A stretch of 64,000 nt of DNA from Earliella scabrosa. Lineage: Eukaryota; Basidiomycota; Agaricomycetes; Polyporales; Polyporaceae. The notes under the pieces are model-generated. The model searched no databases and was not told the origin of the DNA. It saw only the letters and a program-made list of their open reading frames with translations. The position numbers and the translations under genes are program-made. Numbering within the stretch: position 1 is the first letter of the stretch; each line of letters starts with the position of its first letter. This document shows, piece after piece, positions 23,760 to 34,548 of the stretch. The stretch lies in assembly GCA_022605405.1 (NCBI GenBank), contig JABYQQ010000006.1, positions 1,302,001-1,366,000 of the forward strand. The letters run 5' to 3'.

Positions 23760-24424
23760 AGTCAACATCACGTCGCGCCGTTGCCACCAAAATGCAGGGA
23801 AAGAGTGCGCCCAGGTAAAAATCATCTTGACCATTCAGTTGGTGCGTCAGTACATTTTTCGATCGCCATCAGGTTGGTTCTCCCATGCCCCACTCCTCAA
23901 CCTGGTGTGTGAAGAGGGACGATGACTGACTTCCTACCGACTCCCACCAGATGCCAGCACACACTAAGTTTGATAGACTTCGTCATGCCGGGCTTGCGCC
24001 AAGTAGTGTCCTACACCGTGCTCACACGGGCAAAGCCGATATGGGACGCATTCGTTCGCATGCACTAATAGAACCGTTGTGTTGATCTTACTCCAAGCCG
24101 ATAGATCCTGAATCAGAATCCCTTGAGTGCCGCCTCTACGTACTAAATTATGGCGCATAGGCCTTCCTTTGCTCTCCCCGGGCCCTACTCGCTTGCATCG
24201 CAATACTCCGGTGCTGTCGATCACCACATCTCCCAAGCCTGAGTACAGTGAGCCCTTTGCGAGATCGTCCGTGTATGGTTGCCACCGCGACCCGTCCATA
24301 GTATACTCGGCGTCAGGATGAATTCCCGCAGGAGAAAACAGTCCCTAGTATATCGACCGAACATATAACGAACAGTTCATGCCATCGCCGTCAGGTGCTC
24401 CAAAATGGACCGTCATTCGTTCCG
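23760..24424. other. Intergenic stretch
   Basis: 3' flank of the terpene synthase. No gene recognised. Confidence 0.45.
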
Positions 24425-24504
24425 AGGTGCTACCAGGGTTCGAACCTGGGTTTTGGGAATGCGAAGATCAAAATCCCAAGTGATAACCACTACACTATAG
24501 CACC
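24425..24504 (-). tRNA. tRNA-Gln (UUG) with a short intron
   Basis: Read on the minus strand, GGTGCTA pairs with TAGCACC as the acceptor stem. The D-arm region TAGTGTAGTGGTTATCAC is nearly identical to yeast tRNA-Gln. The T arm is CCAGG-GTTCGAA-CCCTGG-like. The anticodon stem is TGGGA/TCCCA with loop TT-TTG-A, so the anticodon is UUG (reads CAA). Eight extra bases (TCTTCGCA) lie between positions 37 and 38, the canonical eukaryotic tRNA intron site. The gene span is 80 nt, giving a mature tRNA of about 72 nt before CCA addition. Confidence 0.9.
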
Positions 24505-24893
24505 CTATTGCTAATGCCAGCGCGTTGTCACCATAGACGTGCTCGGTGCGAAGGTACAACACAACGAGGGAATTTGGTGTAACTCGTCCAGCTACGCGTC
24601 GTGGCGTTCGTGAACGGAGACAATGAGGTTGGGCTGGCGCCGGCGTAGCCGGGCGGACGCGGGGACTCCGGGGCTCGGGTGGGCTGGTCCTGTGAGTGCC
24701 GCGAAGGTCTCCGTCCAACTACAGAATAGAAAAAAACATGACATTATGACGAACGGCACGGTAATACAGGGTGGGGCGGGCGGGATAAAGAAACTATTAT
24801 CGCTGTAAGGAGAGAGAGGACGCAAGCGAGAGGCAAGCGTGAGCGTTGACTGTCGCAGTGGGTGCCGGCCTCGCGCGCTCGGCAGGCCCGGCA

Positions 24894-24911
24894 TTCATGC
24901 ATGCATGCATG
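24894..24911. repeat. TGCA simple repeat
   Basis: Four to five tandem copies of the tetranucleotide atgc/tgca lie next to the 3' end of the small membrane-protein gene. This is ordinary microsatellite sequence. Confidence 0.6.
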
Positions 24912-24949
24912 ATCGAACGTTTACGGGAGTCTACTGCTACTTTGTAGTA

Positions 24950-25836
24950 CTAATCCCTTCGGAAGCTGTCCTTGTAGTCCGAATTCTGTGCCCGATTTAA
25001 CATTTGTGGCAGCAACCTCGTAGAGTGCGACAGATGTCTCACCTTCGTGTAGATGCCTCCCCTGTCGTTCATGCGACGAGGGGGGGCGGGCTCACCAACA
25101 TGTCCGTTGGAGTCCTGGTTGGCAGTCTTTGGATCGCCCTGGTATGGCGATTAGCATGAACGAGGGCGTTGCATCATGAGACTGAACTCACATGCAAAGC
25201 TGTAAGGATCGAAGCCACGATACCGCGATCGTGCGAGCCCTCCTCATTCTTCTTCGGGGCGTGGTTGTCATGTCCGCGAGGGTCGACAGCACCAGTCTCG
25301 CCACCTCGCTCGCTCGACCCGCCGCTCTCCAATCCGCGACCGCCATCCCCATGAGCTTGAGCCTGCACCATCCCGCTCGATGCCGCGCCGCCGCCTCCGG
25401 TGCTCTTATCCACGGGCATCGCGGTCTTGTACTGAGTTGGCTCGTTGCGGTTCCGAACGACGGTGTTGGTGCCTCCGGGCGTGCTCATGCGTGAGTTAAA
25501 CTCGGGAGCCTGCTGAGCGTGGCGAAATTGCCCTGCAAGCGAGTCAGCACGGGCGGTTGAACAAGATTGGGACAACGTACAGGTGGGCATCTCCGCGGCA
25601 TCCGGAGAATCGTGGCGGCGGTTCTGAACCTTCCACTGCAGCAGCCAGAACCCGCCAAGGCCTGCAGCGACAGCGGCCATCCCGAGAATCATCGTCTGAC
25701 GAAGAGCATTAGAGATCCCGTCCTCGTCGCGCCCAATGACACATACCATGGGACGTCCACCTTGTCCGTGCACATGCATATGGGCGTTCGGGTTGCCCGA
25801 ACGGAGGTTCGATGCGTGTCCAGAGTGTGCGCTCAT
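24950..25836 (-). CDS. Small predicted single-TM protein of unknown function
   Basis: Five exons read in frame from MSAHSGHASNLRSGNPNAH to TAG at 24950-24952, about 224 residues. The N-terminus is His/Gly-rich (AHMHVHGQGGRP). One hydrophobic helix follows (TMILGMAAVAAGLGGFWLLQW, residues about 31-50), then a long hydrophilic Gly/Ser/Arg-rich domain. The end is a compact tail, GGIYTK joined to NSDYKDSFRRD. The short membrane anchor with a basic flank suggests an organellar, perhaps mitochondrial, membrane protein. I do not recognise the family. Splice junctions have good GT-AG signals, including the last (AAG/gtgaga...cacag/AAT). A palindromic TATA element lies about 60 nt upstream of the ATG. 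Confidence 0.7.
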
Positions 25837-25897
25837 CTTCGAGAGTGTGGGGGAGGGGGAAGAGAATGGTTTGGGTTACTCGCCGCTGTGGGGTGTG

Positions 25898-25906
25898 TTA
25901 TATAAC
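25898..25906 (-). promoter_or_regulatory. TATA element of the small single-TM gene
   Basis: The palindrome ttatataac is 62 nt before the minus-strand start codon at 25836. Confidence 0.45.
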
Positions 25907-26352
25907 GTGAGGTGTGACGGAGGGAGCGAGTGGCCAGTATCGATCGGGAGAGGACATAGCCCATATACGGCAGGCGGGAGACCATACATGGATATGGTCG
26001 AGCGCAAACCGAGCGACATCGTCATATCCGACGTTGCCCCCGGACGGCCTCTGACATCGACACGCGGCTGCATGACGAGCATCCGCGCCTGTTCGCAGGG
26101 TTGCATTCCTATCCCGACCATCTGAACGTCGTACGTGCATCGACGCGATAAATGCGTACGCTGATCATCCGCATATTCATCATCAAATTGAAGATCATCA
26201 AACCTATCCGTGGGTTCGCTAACTGGCGAGAATAATGTCAAACGAGCTATCGGCGCATTGTGACGATATGTGGGTAGTGAGCGAGGCTGACATCCTATAA
26301 CGGAGTTCGTCAAGGAACTCAACGCGAGACCTACGCAAGAGTATGCTCACCG
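25907..26352. other. Intergenic stretch
   Basis: Promoter of the single-TM gene and 3' flank of STN1. Nothing else seen. Confidence 0.45.
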
Positions 26353-28637
26353 TCACCCACAAATCTCCCACCGGCCCTTGCCAACACACCACAGTCGCCC
26401 TTCCCTCCTCCCCCAATGCAGCGCCTCCTCAACCGACCACTCCCCGACCCGCGCCCATCGCTCGTCGCTGTTCCGCAACCACGCCAGCAGCTCCTCCTTC
26501 GTCGGTCCTGGCGGCGGGCCCTTGTTCTCCTTCTCCTGTGCCCGCAACCGATCGATGAGCGACACGCCCCTGCCCGGCGCCGACTTGGGCTTGGGTGTCG
26601 CCTCCACAGACCTCGCTGCCTCTGCCATGATCGTCCTGATGGCGTCCTCGAGCACACGCGAGAAGTACGCCGGGGTGAGCGGGACGTACGCCTCTTCGCC
26701 GGGCGTGGGGTCGCTGAGCACCTCTTCGTCCCACTCTTCGTACGAGATGGCGGAGCGGGATGATGGCGCCGTCGAGCTCGTGCTCGTATTCGCTTTCCAC
26801 AGCGCCGACGAAGAGGGCACTAATAGATCGAGCGCGGGGTCCGGAAGAGGACGGATGGGTCCGCTCCATAGGACGATGTCACCCTCCGAGAAGAGCGTGC
26901 GGATGGCCTGCTTGAACAGCCGTTTCACGGCAGGACCCCTCAGCGCATCTTCGGACTGGGAGGACCGCCCTGGTGCCGCGGTAGATCTGGATGAGCCTCC
27001 TTGAGACTTGGCTGTCTTGCGCTCCTCCTTTGCGCGGCGGTGGGCGTCCGCCTTCACGACTCGATGAGCAAGGAGGGAGAGCTCGGGTACCCGGCGCAGG
27101 TGCGATAGGGTATAGCCGTACATCTTGTCATCCCCGTCATCCTCGTCTGCACTATCTTCATCGTCAGACGGCGCACAAGGTAGACAGCTCGCGCGTGGTG
27201 TTCGGTCAGCGGCATTTTGCACGCGAGAGGGACGTGGTGTGGCGTCTACGCCAGAGCGACCGCGAGAGCTGCTCGAATTGCTAGATCTGGGAGGATTCAG
27301 CGAACGATTCCTCTTTGCTTGCGATGACCTTGGAGTAGGGGACGGTGATACTGAACGCGCGTCAGAGCGGGGACGGGGACGGGGACGGGAGGGCGGGGGA
27401 GCATTGTCCATGTAGTGCTTGACGTAGATGCGGAAAGTGTTCGCGGTGAGGTCGCGGGTGTGTAGACGCGAGGGATGTCGCAGACGTGGTACCTGTACCG
27501 CATTCAGCCTACTATTGGGGCAAGCAGGCATAAGACTTACATGTGGCTCTCCGCCTGTGCTCGATGCCGGAGAAGAGTTAGCAACGGACGTGCTCGGAGA
27601 CGCTGTGGCCGAGGGAGCAGTGGAGCGCACTGAGGCCGGTGTTACGGGGTCCTGGGTGGTAGCACGTTTCGTCGGTGACCCAGGACGGCTAGTAGAGGGG
27701 TACTGGAAGGTGGTGGTATGTGGTGGCAACCGAGGTGGCACGAAAGGTGGAAGCGGTTCGGAAGGGTGATAGGTGGTACGGTGGAGCTCAGCAACATGCA
27801 GGCAATGTTTAGATTCGTCATTGTAGGAAGCACACAGGGCTAAGCGATGCATGGTTCAGCAGTGATGTTACACGAGGGACCATTAATCACTCACAGATCT
27901 CGTCAATGAGGATAATTCTGGTCTCAAACTTCGGTATCACACGTCCGACGACCCGGGCGGACTGACCGACCCGCGCGACGGGTTTAGGAGGGGGTGGTGG
28001 CTCTGCGACGATGCGCTTCGAAGGCGCGACGGTCATTGATGCGGCTACTTTGCGCGAGGACGGTAGGTAGTCGGCAAAAGACGGTCCTCCTGCCTTCGCT
28101 CCGCTTTTCGTGTTCGATGGAGCTGCTCTCGATTGAGGCTTGACCGGACTCGGAGGCGTAACTTGGGCGTGCGCAAGGGCACAGTCAACGACTCCAGTAC
28201 CGTCGTCAATAGTGTATACGGTCCGTTTCTCCCAGACTTGCACGCCGACTACGAGCCCAACGAGACGCACAGTTCGACAGGGGATTCGGCCCAACCAGAA
28301 GTACTCCATGTCTTCCACGGCATGCAGAGGTCGGATGGATGCGTCTCGCAAGATACGTAACGCACGTACCTTTCATCCCGCTCTCCTTCATCTCAAGCAC
28401 GTCCCTGACGAAGCAGGAGGCAATCGCGGCTTTCGTGAAGGTCCATCGCAAGATATCCGTGGCGGTGGGTTGCGGCTGTTCCTCGTCTTGTGCGCGGCCT
28501 GTGGGTTCTCTGGTATCGTAATTTCCAGTACGGCTCAGTTGTTCTCCCTCTATCTTTCTGCGTTTGGGGGGCGATACCAATAGGGATGGCGCTCGTGAGA
28601 TAGTAGCTTTGGCCGAAGCTGTGGACGTGTTGCTCAT
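26353..28637 (-). CDS. STN1: CST complex subunit Stn1 (telomere capping)
   Basis: Exon 1 (28637-28370) ends ...FVRDVLEMKES. Exon 2 (28311-27895) holds the OB fold: MEYFWLGRIPCRTVRLVG, VVGVQVWEKRTVYTIDDG, TGVVDC, then a disordered insert, and ARVVGRVIPKFETRIILID. Exon 3 begins at 27839 (SLCASYNDESKHCLHVAELH), and a further intron splits off the long last part. These OB-fold strands are the signature of Stn1, which with Cdc13/Ctc1 and Ten1 binds single-stranded telomere DNA and regulates fill-in by polymerase alpha. The C-terminal region has PAYFSRVLEDAIRTIMAEA and ends EALHWGRREGRLWCVGKG, consistent with the Stn1 winged-helix part. A Ser/Arg/Pro-rich linker separates the two. The start codon is the second in-frame ATG; an upstream one exists at 28685. 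At roughly 650-700 residues it is longer than yeast Stn1. Confidence 0.85.
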
Positions 28638-29070
28638 GCGGGGCTCAATTTTCCTGTCTGTCACAACGATACGACGACTCAACAAGCTAGCGGGTCGTGG
28701 GGAAGGCCTGAATGCGAGTTCAACGTGGGTGTTGGACTTCTCAAGCTGGAGCGACCGAAACGCGCGTCGCGTCCTGGCCAGATGCCACGTGCTGTACTGG
28801 CCAGCGCACGTGATGATATCTGGCTACCGCGAGCTCGGGAGTCGGGGCCATGTCACTGTCAGTACATTACTTCTCCCTGGTCCTCGACACCCTTTCGGAC
28901 ATTGTATATACTGCAGGAAAAGTTGGCAATCGCCAAAAAGTGTGCTCTAGAATGCTATGCATGTGCAGTGTCCGGTACAACAACCTTGCCCCCTACCATA
29001 GAACATAACGATAGATATCCAAGATCGTCTCGTCTTACCCTCTCCTCCTCGAACCACCTCATCTCCTTGA
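28638..29070. other. Intergenic stretch
   Basis: STN1 promoter and SEC2 3' flank. No gene recognised. Confidence 0.45.
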
Positions 29071-32000
29071 TCAATGCACGGCGGCCCCGATCCGCGCCCA
29101 GAACATCTCCTCGCGCAGTCGAACGAGCTCCTTGTACGTGCGCTCCTCCCACGTCGCATCGCCCACATACTGCCCATTGTCTTCCTCGACCGTCTCAGCG
29201 TGCTCTCCGCTCTCCGCCTCATTCTCTTTTGCCCCGTCGGCCACCACAGGGTCGGCAGGGACAGTCTCGGGGGTAGCTGCAACGGATTCGGTCTGTATGA
29301 GTTGCGCGTCACCATTGACCTCTACAGCAGGTGCCACGGGCTGCTCCTTGGGCGGAGCTGGAGCTTCCGCCTCATCCTGACCCTCAGCAGCAGGGACAGG
29401 AGCAGGATCGGTGGCGGCAGTTTCCTCGGAATGCGCGATGTGCTCCGGCTCTTCTGTGACAGGGATGGGCTCCTCTGCTGGCGTAGGCGTACTACTCTCA
29501 GAGCTACCGGCAGCAGCAGGAGCACCGTCGGAAGTCGCAGGTCCGTCGACGCTGTCGCGCTTGGATTCCGCAGTTTGTGCGACGAGAGTAGACGATGGAC
29601 GAGCGCGTGCAGCGGCACGACGCGGGAGTGGGGGAGGCACGGGTGAGCCAGTGCGCGACGGCGGCTTGTCGTCCTGGACAGCGCCTGCAGTCGTCGGGAC
29701 CGGAGCTACAATCTCTGCAGCAGGCGCGTCAGACCCTTTGACGGGTTCCGAGTTTGTCTCCTGGGGAACCGGAGATGTGGCTTCGGAGGATGGCAGAGGG
29801 ACCGTCGACGCAGCAGGGGTATTGTCGAGCTGCGGGGGGAGTTCTTCCGTCGGGGTGCTGAACGAGTCGTTGGAAGTCGCACGCGAGATGGATGTAGGCA
29901 CCACAAGCTCTGGCTTTGACGCGGATGCGTCCGCAGAAGCAGCTGAGATAGTGTCTGGCTTTGCTTCAGCCTCATCCTCAGCCGGTGTCGTGGTGGACTC
30001 CTGGTTCACAGAAGTCGTGTCCGCCTCCGAAGCCTTGACAGACTCTGGAGGAGGGTCGTTCTTCGGCGAGTCCTCCGACTGGACCTCCGTCGCAGCAGAG
30101 TCGCTTGCTGCGACATCGCCATTCGGCGCAGATTGCGCGTTCTGTTCAGCCTCCGGTGTCACCGACCGCGTCTCCCTCCCCCTATTCCTCGCTGGCAGCG
30201 GAGGTGGAACGGCCGCCACAGGTGCAGGGACCGTGGCTGGTGGCGCAGGCGCAGGAGTGGCTTCCTTGAACGGAGGGGGTACCCGGTGAACAGAAGACAC
30301 AGAACTCTTCTGCGCATGGGAGATCGTAGGATGCGACGGAGGTGGGGGAGGTAGCGACTTGCGAGATGGGTCTCTCGGAGGGAGCTTCGGCCGAGCGTCG
30401 TCCTTCTTCTCAGCGTCCTTCGCCTTCGCCGCGTCCTTCTCAGGCTCACGAGTGCCGCTCAGACTGCGCTGCATCGAACCCCAGAGGGACCCGAGCCCCA
30501 TCTTCGTCCTACGCGGGGGCGGTTGGATGGTGGTAGTCGACGTGCGATCCCCGGCGGTGACACCATTTGCGCCGTCGTGCTTCTGCTGTTCAATGCCGTT
30601 CACACCAGGTTTCGCATTCCCGTTGGCCTGGTTGGTGATCGGCGGCTCCTCCCAGATCTTCTCGACGATGCTCGTGCGAACAAAGGCCCAAAGCGAGCAT
30701 GTCGTGCGTAGTCTCGCGAGGCACCACCCACTAGTGCACAACGGATAGATGGATTGCCGCGCAGGCGTGCCCGGCTGTTGCGAGGAGATAGGAAGGGAGA
30801 CGGCGAGACCGGAAGAGGTCGTTTCCAAGCGGAAGATATACAACTGTGAGGGAGGCTCGGCGAGTTGGGGCATAAGTGCAGAGTGTCGATTCTGACCAGT
30901 GAAAGGTGTTGAGATGTTGATCTCGCCTGCGCGAACATTTTTGAACAACGTGGTCGACCACGACGCGCTATAGGACCCAGTGCGGGTGTTCGGCGTCGTG
31001 GGTGTGGTAGCAGGGGAGTCGCCATGTGTAGAGTAGATAGGCATTCCGCAGAGCGCGCAAGCGATGTGGGTATGGTGAGAAGTGGCGGGTATATGCTGGG
31101 GAGCCAGCTCCTCCAGGAGGGTCGTGAATTGCACGGGTTCCACTGTAAGTTGGCCATTATGGATGGCGGCGAGTACGGATCGTCTCGAAAGCCAGTTCAA
31201 GGATGGCGCGAGGTCTAAGCGCACGGTGGGGTCACTGAATGAGGTAGGGTATGAGCTTTCATCAGCGTAAGAACTCCGGGGACAACATACGAGTCTTCGG
31301 CCACGAGCCTGGCCAATAACGGGAGGGGAAGAAGAGTGGACATGGCAGGCGGTTGCGCCGAAGCCGGTCGTATGGCACGGAGGTGCGAGACAAAGACGAG
31401 GAATTCGTGGTAGGGGACATGTGAAGCCAGCAGTCGGGGGCGAGTCGAGCGAGCATTCTCCGGAGAGCGGTCGACCCACTTTCCCTTACCCATCCGAATC
31501 CGCATCTCTTCCACCCTCCTGTCCGCTTGCTCCTTCTCAGACTGCAAGGTTTGCATCTGAGCCTGGAGCGCACCAACAATCTCCTCCGCGCTGCGCAACG
31601 CGGCCTCCGTCTCTTCGAGCTTACGCGCACTTCTTGCTTCCGCTATCCGCGCTTCAGCCACCATCGTGTTCGCCTGGTTGAACAAGCCGGCACTGAGGTC
31701 ATCCAAGTCCTTCTCGATCTCCGCCCGAGCACTCTCGGCCTGACCTCGACGCGCGGCCTCCTCTGTCGCCTTCTCCATGAGGCGGGTGAGCTCGGCCGTG
31801 ACATGCGACTTCTCGACCAGGAGCCCGGTGCTGAGCGCAGAGAGATGTTGGGTGCGCTCGAGCTCAAGCTGGGAGATTTTCAATGTCGCTTGGCGGAGGT
31901 TGGACGAAGTGACATGAATCTCGTCCTCAAGGTCGGAAACGCGGTCGTAGGAACGTACGAGTTTGTTGTTGAGTTGGGTCACCTGAGAGAAGAGGTCTTG

Positions 32001-32186
32001 CACCTGTGTTCGCAGGGAGTCGATGACCATAGCTTGTGCATCCGGGTCGGCGTTGTGCGACTGTAGCCTGGTGTCCTCCCCATTCGCGCCACCAGAGACA
32101 ATGGTGGTCTTCTGTTCAAGCAGGTCAGCCTCGGCATTGAGTTCGTGCATCTCGCTGTCGACGGAAGGCTTTTGAGCATGCGTCAT
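29071..32186 (-). CDS. SEC2: Sec2/Rabin-type Rab guanine-nucleotide exchange factor
   Basis: Two exons (32186-31291 and 31234-29071) give about 1019 residues. Residues about 45-220 form a continuous coiled coil containing IEKDLDDLSAGLFNQANTMV and ARIAEARSARKLEE, the catalytic Sec2p GEF signature that opens Sec4/Rab8 for GTP loading on secretory vesicles. After the intron comes a conserved region resembling the C-terminal half of mammalian Rabin8/RAB3IP: CALCGMPIY, YPLCTSGWCLARLRTTCSLW, FVRTSIVEKIWEEPP. A long Pro/Ala/Thr/Glu-rich disordered region follows, and the protein ends WEERTYKELVRLREEMFWAR, again Rabin-like. The 56-nt intron uses the ttcag acceptor; a nearer in-frame aaag would leave an implausible 35-nt intron. 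Alternative start: 32231. Confidence 0.85.
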
Positions 32187-32798
32187 GGCGTCTTGCCAGA
32201 CAGTTGAAGGGGGGTGGTCTCCAGGTCGCAAGATTGTTCTGGACGCAGAGTTCTATCTGTTTGGAGCAGCGCCAGCAGTTTCTCGGAGATGTGGCGGGGT
32301 ACTGTAGGGATTGGACGGAATGTGTCGGCGAGGAGCAGGCGCACCTTGGGCGCACCATCCTCAGCTCAGTTGGGCCGGCGTCAATGCCACTCACAACATG
32401 AACAAACAGCCCCTTCTCAAAGTTGAAGGTGAATTTCGAGCAAGTTGTAGTACTTCTTCGCATGATGTTGCCAACGGCCGCCAATGACACAGTCACAATG
32501 GACATAGCTTGCAAGCCCATGGAAGGCAAACGACAACCTCAACGTACCATACTCAGAAAATGTGCGGAAGTTCTACATGATGTTTGTCGGAGTGAGTCCG
32601 AGTAACCATTTCATATCCGCACCGAGAACACTTGTTTTGGTTGCGGCGGGCGTATGTAGGTTGGGTGCAAGGTGCCGTGGCAAATGGATCTCTCAAAATC
32701 ATGGTAGGTGTTAAACGACCTGGGGAGATCCTGACGTACGCTGCGCGGGATGCGTAAAGGTCTAAAGATACAGAGTAAGCGTACAACCCCAGCGCACA
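32187..32798. other. Intergenic stretch
   Basis: SEC2 promoter and SPP2 3' flank. No gene recognised. Confidence 0.45.
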
Positions 32799-34190
32799 CT
32801 AGTACCGGTCCTTGTCCCTCCTCCTCGATGACTCGGACCTATCCTTCGAACGCGAACGATCCCTGCGCCTGTCGCGGTCGCGATCCCGGTCTCGCCTAGA
32901 GTCGCGAGACGAGTCGTAGTCGTCGTCTCTACGCCGGTCCCGGTCGCGTTCCCTATAGCGATCACGGTCCTTATCGCCGTCCCGGTACTTGTCACGATCA
33001 CGGTCGCCGTCTTTGTACCGACTGCGGTCGCGGTCGTCCCGCCGGCTATCCCGCTCGCGACGCTCGTCGGGGGACAGTGAGCGCCGCTGCGAACCGCTTC
33101 GCGAGTCCCTCTCGAGATCGCGCCTGCTGTCGCCGTCATCTGCTTTACGGTCCACCTTCACCACTGGCACGTATCGCTTCTCGGGACGTGCCCTGGCGCC
33201 CTTCTTCCCTTTGCTGCCGTCGTCGAAGACCTCCCTCTCCTTCGCACCAATTCCCAACAGAGCTGGACGGGCTGCTGGGAGCCAAGGCTCGACAAGACCC
33301 TTGTTCTTCCTGCTCGCCGCCTGACCTTCCTTCCAACCCATACCTCGGAGCAGCGCCGCACCAAACTGCGAGACGGGGACGCGCTCGTAGTCTTCCAGCG
33401 TAGCGGAGTCGGGAAGCTCGACGACATCTTGACGATATGCGTCGTCTTCGGTTACAGCGGGGATAATGTCAATTTGTGGGCCGTCAATACCGGCGTCGTC
33501 TCCAGAGGCAGCGCTTGCGAGGATGGCGCGGAGGGCTTTCTGATCTTCGGTCTCCTCGACCTTGGGTTCCACCGTCGGCGGAGGCGGCGCATCAGCGTCG
33601 GGCATGGAGGTGTCTTCATCAGGCTCAACCTTGACGCGCTTCCTGACCTGCAAGCCCGACACCTGTGGGCCCGAGTTGATGGTGTCCCGTGTACCGAGCC
33701 CGCCAACCGATCCATCAGCTCCGGTGGCAGCAGCGGCACTGGGAGGGACGTATATCTGCTTGCGCTTCCGCGCGAGATCACGCCAGTCTCGGTTCTGCAG
33801 AGCAGGTATGACGAGGGGTCCTTGCGGCTTGGGCTTTTCATGTAGTCTGCCACGCAAGTTGGCTGCTGTGAGTTCAAGACCCGAACGGTGAATAGGGATT
33901 GAGGAGACACACCGCTGAGCACCAAACTCATCGAACGCTGTCACAAGTTCATCCTCCGCATCCGAGCCTTCGTCTGAGCTGTCTCGCTCGCTGTACGTGC
34001 GGTGTTTTGGTGTGGGTGGTGCGCTACGTCCAAGAGGGCTGTTTGGGGTGCTAGTTCCAGAGAGATGCCGAGGAAGAGATGGAACTTTGAAAGTTGAGGA
34101 GTCCGAGTCCGAGTCTCCGCGCGATCCGGGAGTCGGTCGCCGAACAGTGAAGGAGACCTTGCCCGCTGGAGCGGAGGACGAGGAGGACAT
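32799..34190 (-). CDS. SPP2: G-patch splicing factor Spp2/GPKOW
   Basis: A single exon of 463 residues starting MSSSSSAPAGKVSFTVRRP. Conserved blocks are ELVTAFDEFGAQR, PLVIPALQNRDWRDLARKRK and the G-patch-like VPVSQFGAALLRGMGWKEG. These define Spp2/GPKOW, the cofactor that recruits and stimulates the DEAH helicase Prp2 to activate the spliceosome. The last 110 residues are an Arg/Asp/Ser-rich tail (repeated RDRD/RRD units), typical of nuclear splicing proteins. The upstream in-frame ATG at 34262 would add 24 unconserved residues, so the later ATG is preferred. It is transcribed divergently from coiled-coil gene B across about 360 nt. Confidence 0.92.
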   Translation of the reverse strand: MSSSSSAPAGKVSFTVRRPTPGSRGDSDSDSSTFKVPSLPRHLSGTSTPNSPLGRSAPPTPKHRTYSERDSSDEGSDAEDELVTAFDEFGAQRCVSSIPIHRSGLELTAANLRGRLHEKPKPQGPLVIPALQNRDWRDLARKRKQIYVPPSAAAATGADGSVGGLGTRDTINSGPQVSGLQVRKRVKVEPDEDTSMPDADAPPPPTVEPKVEETEDQKALRAILASAASGDDAGIDGPQIDIIPAVTEDDAYRQDVVELPDSATLEDYERVPVSQFGAALLRGMGWKEGQAASRKNKGLVEPWLPAARPALLGIGAKEREVFDDGSKGKKGARARPEKRYVPVVKVDRKADDGDSRRDLERDSRSGSQRRSLSPDERRERDSRRDDRDRSRYKDGDRDRDKYRDGDKDRDRYRERDRDRRRDDDYDSSRDSRRDRDRDRDRRRDRSRSKDRSESSRRRDKDRY

Positions 34191-34548
34191 TGTGCAAGAG
34201 GCAGTCCAGGATGCGTAAGCGCTCGCGTCGTGCTCCCCGAACGCTGGCTCGCGTGGTAGCATTACATAATAGGATTGCCTTTTCTAGCTCTACGTCCCTC
34301 GTTCTGAGCTGTCCTCTGAGCTCCTCGCATCCCATCCTCCATCCTCCACGTTCCGTCTGTGTTGCGCCATTGTCTATCTCTCTCCGTGCTCGCTAGAGCT
34401 CTGCACCTCGTCTGCGCATCGGCAGGACGCACCGTTGGTACTGTGGGAACGATTGCCAGGTGTGAAGTGAACTCGTCGCCTCGTGTATTCCACACCTCGA
34501 GTCATTATCCTCGTTTCGTCGACGGACTTCTCCTTTTGTGCGCCTAGA
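34191..34548. promoter_or_regulatory. Divergent promoter region between SPP2 and coiled-coil gene B
   Basis: About 360 nt separates two divergent start codons. It is CT-rich on the plus strand towards gene B (around 34320-34385). No clear TATA box. Confidence 0.45.

Noticed and set aside
22312..25836. Terpene biosynthetic gene cluster
   Set aside because: Neighbours are a tRNA gene, a small membrane protein and STN1; no P450, oxidoreductase or pathway regulator is adjacent. The nearest MFS gene is over 4 kb away and belongs to an orphan housekeeping-like group.
29411..30289. Ala/Ser/Gly-rich 292-codon plus-strand frame
   Set aside because: Antisense of the disordered region of SEC2; no spliced continuation or domain.
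31256..31290. 35-nt intron in SEC2 using an aaag acceptor
   Set aside because: An in-frame ttcag acceptor 21 nt further gives a normal 56-nt intron with a CTGAT-type branch site, so the very short intron is unnecessary.
33904..33950. 47-nt intron in SPP2 (gtgtgt...cacag)
   Set aside because: The signals are present, but removing it would shift the frame away from the conserved PLVIPALQNRDW block, so the gene is read as intronless.
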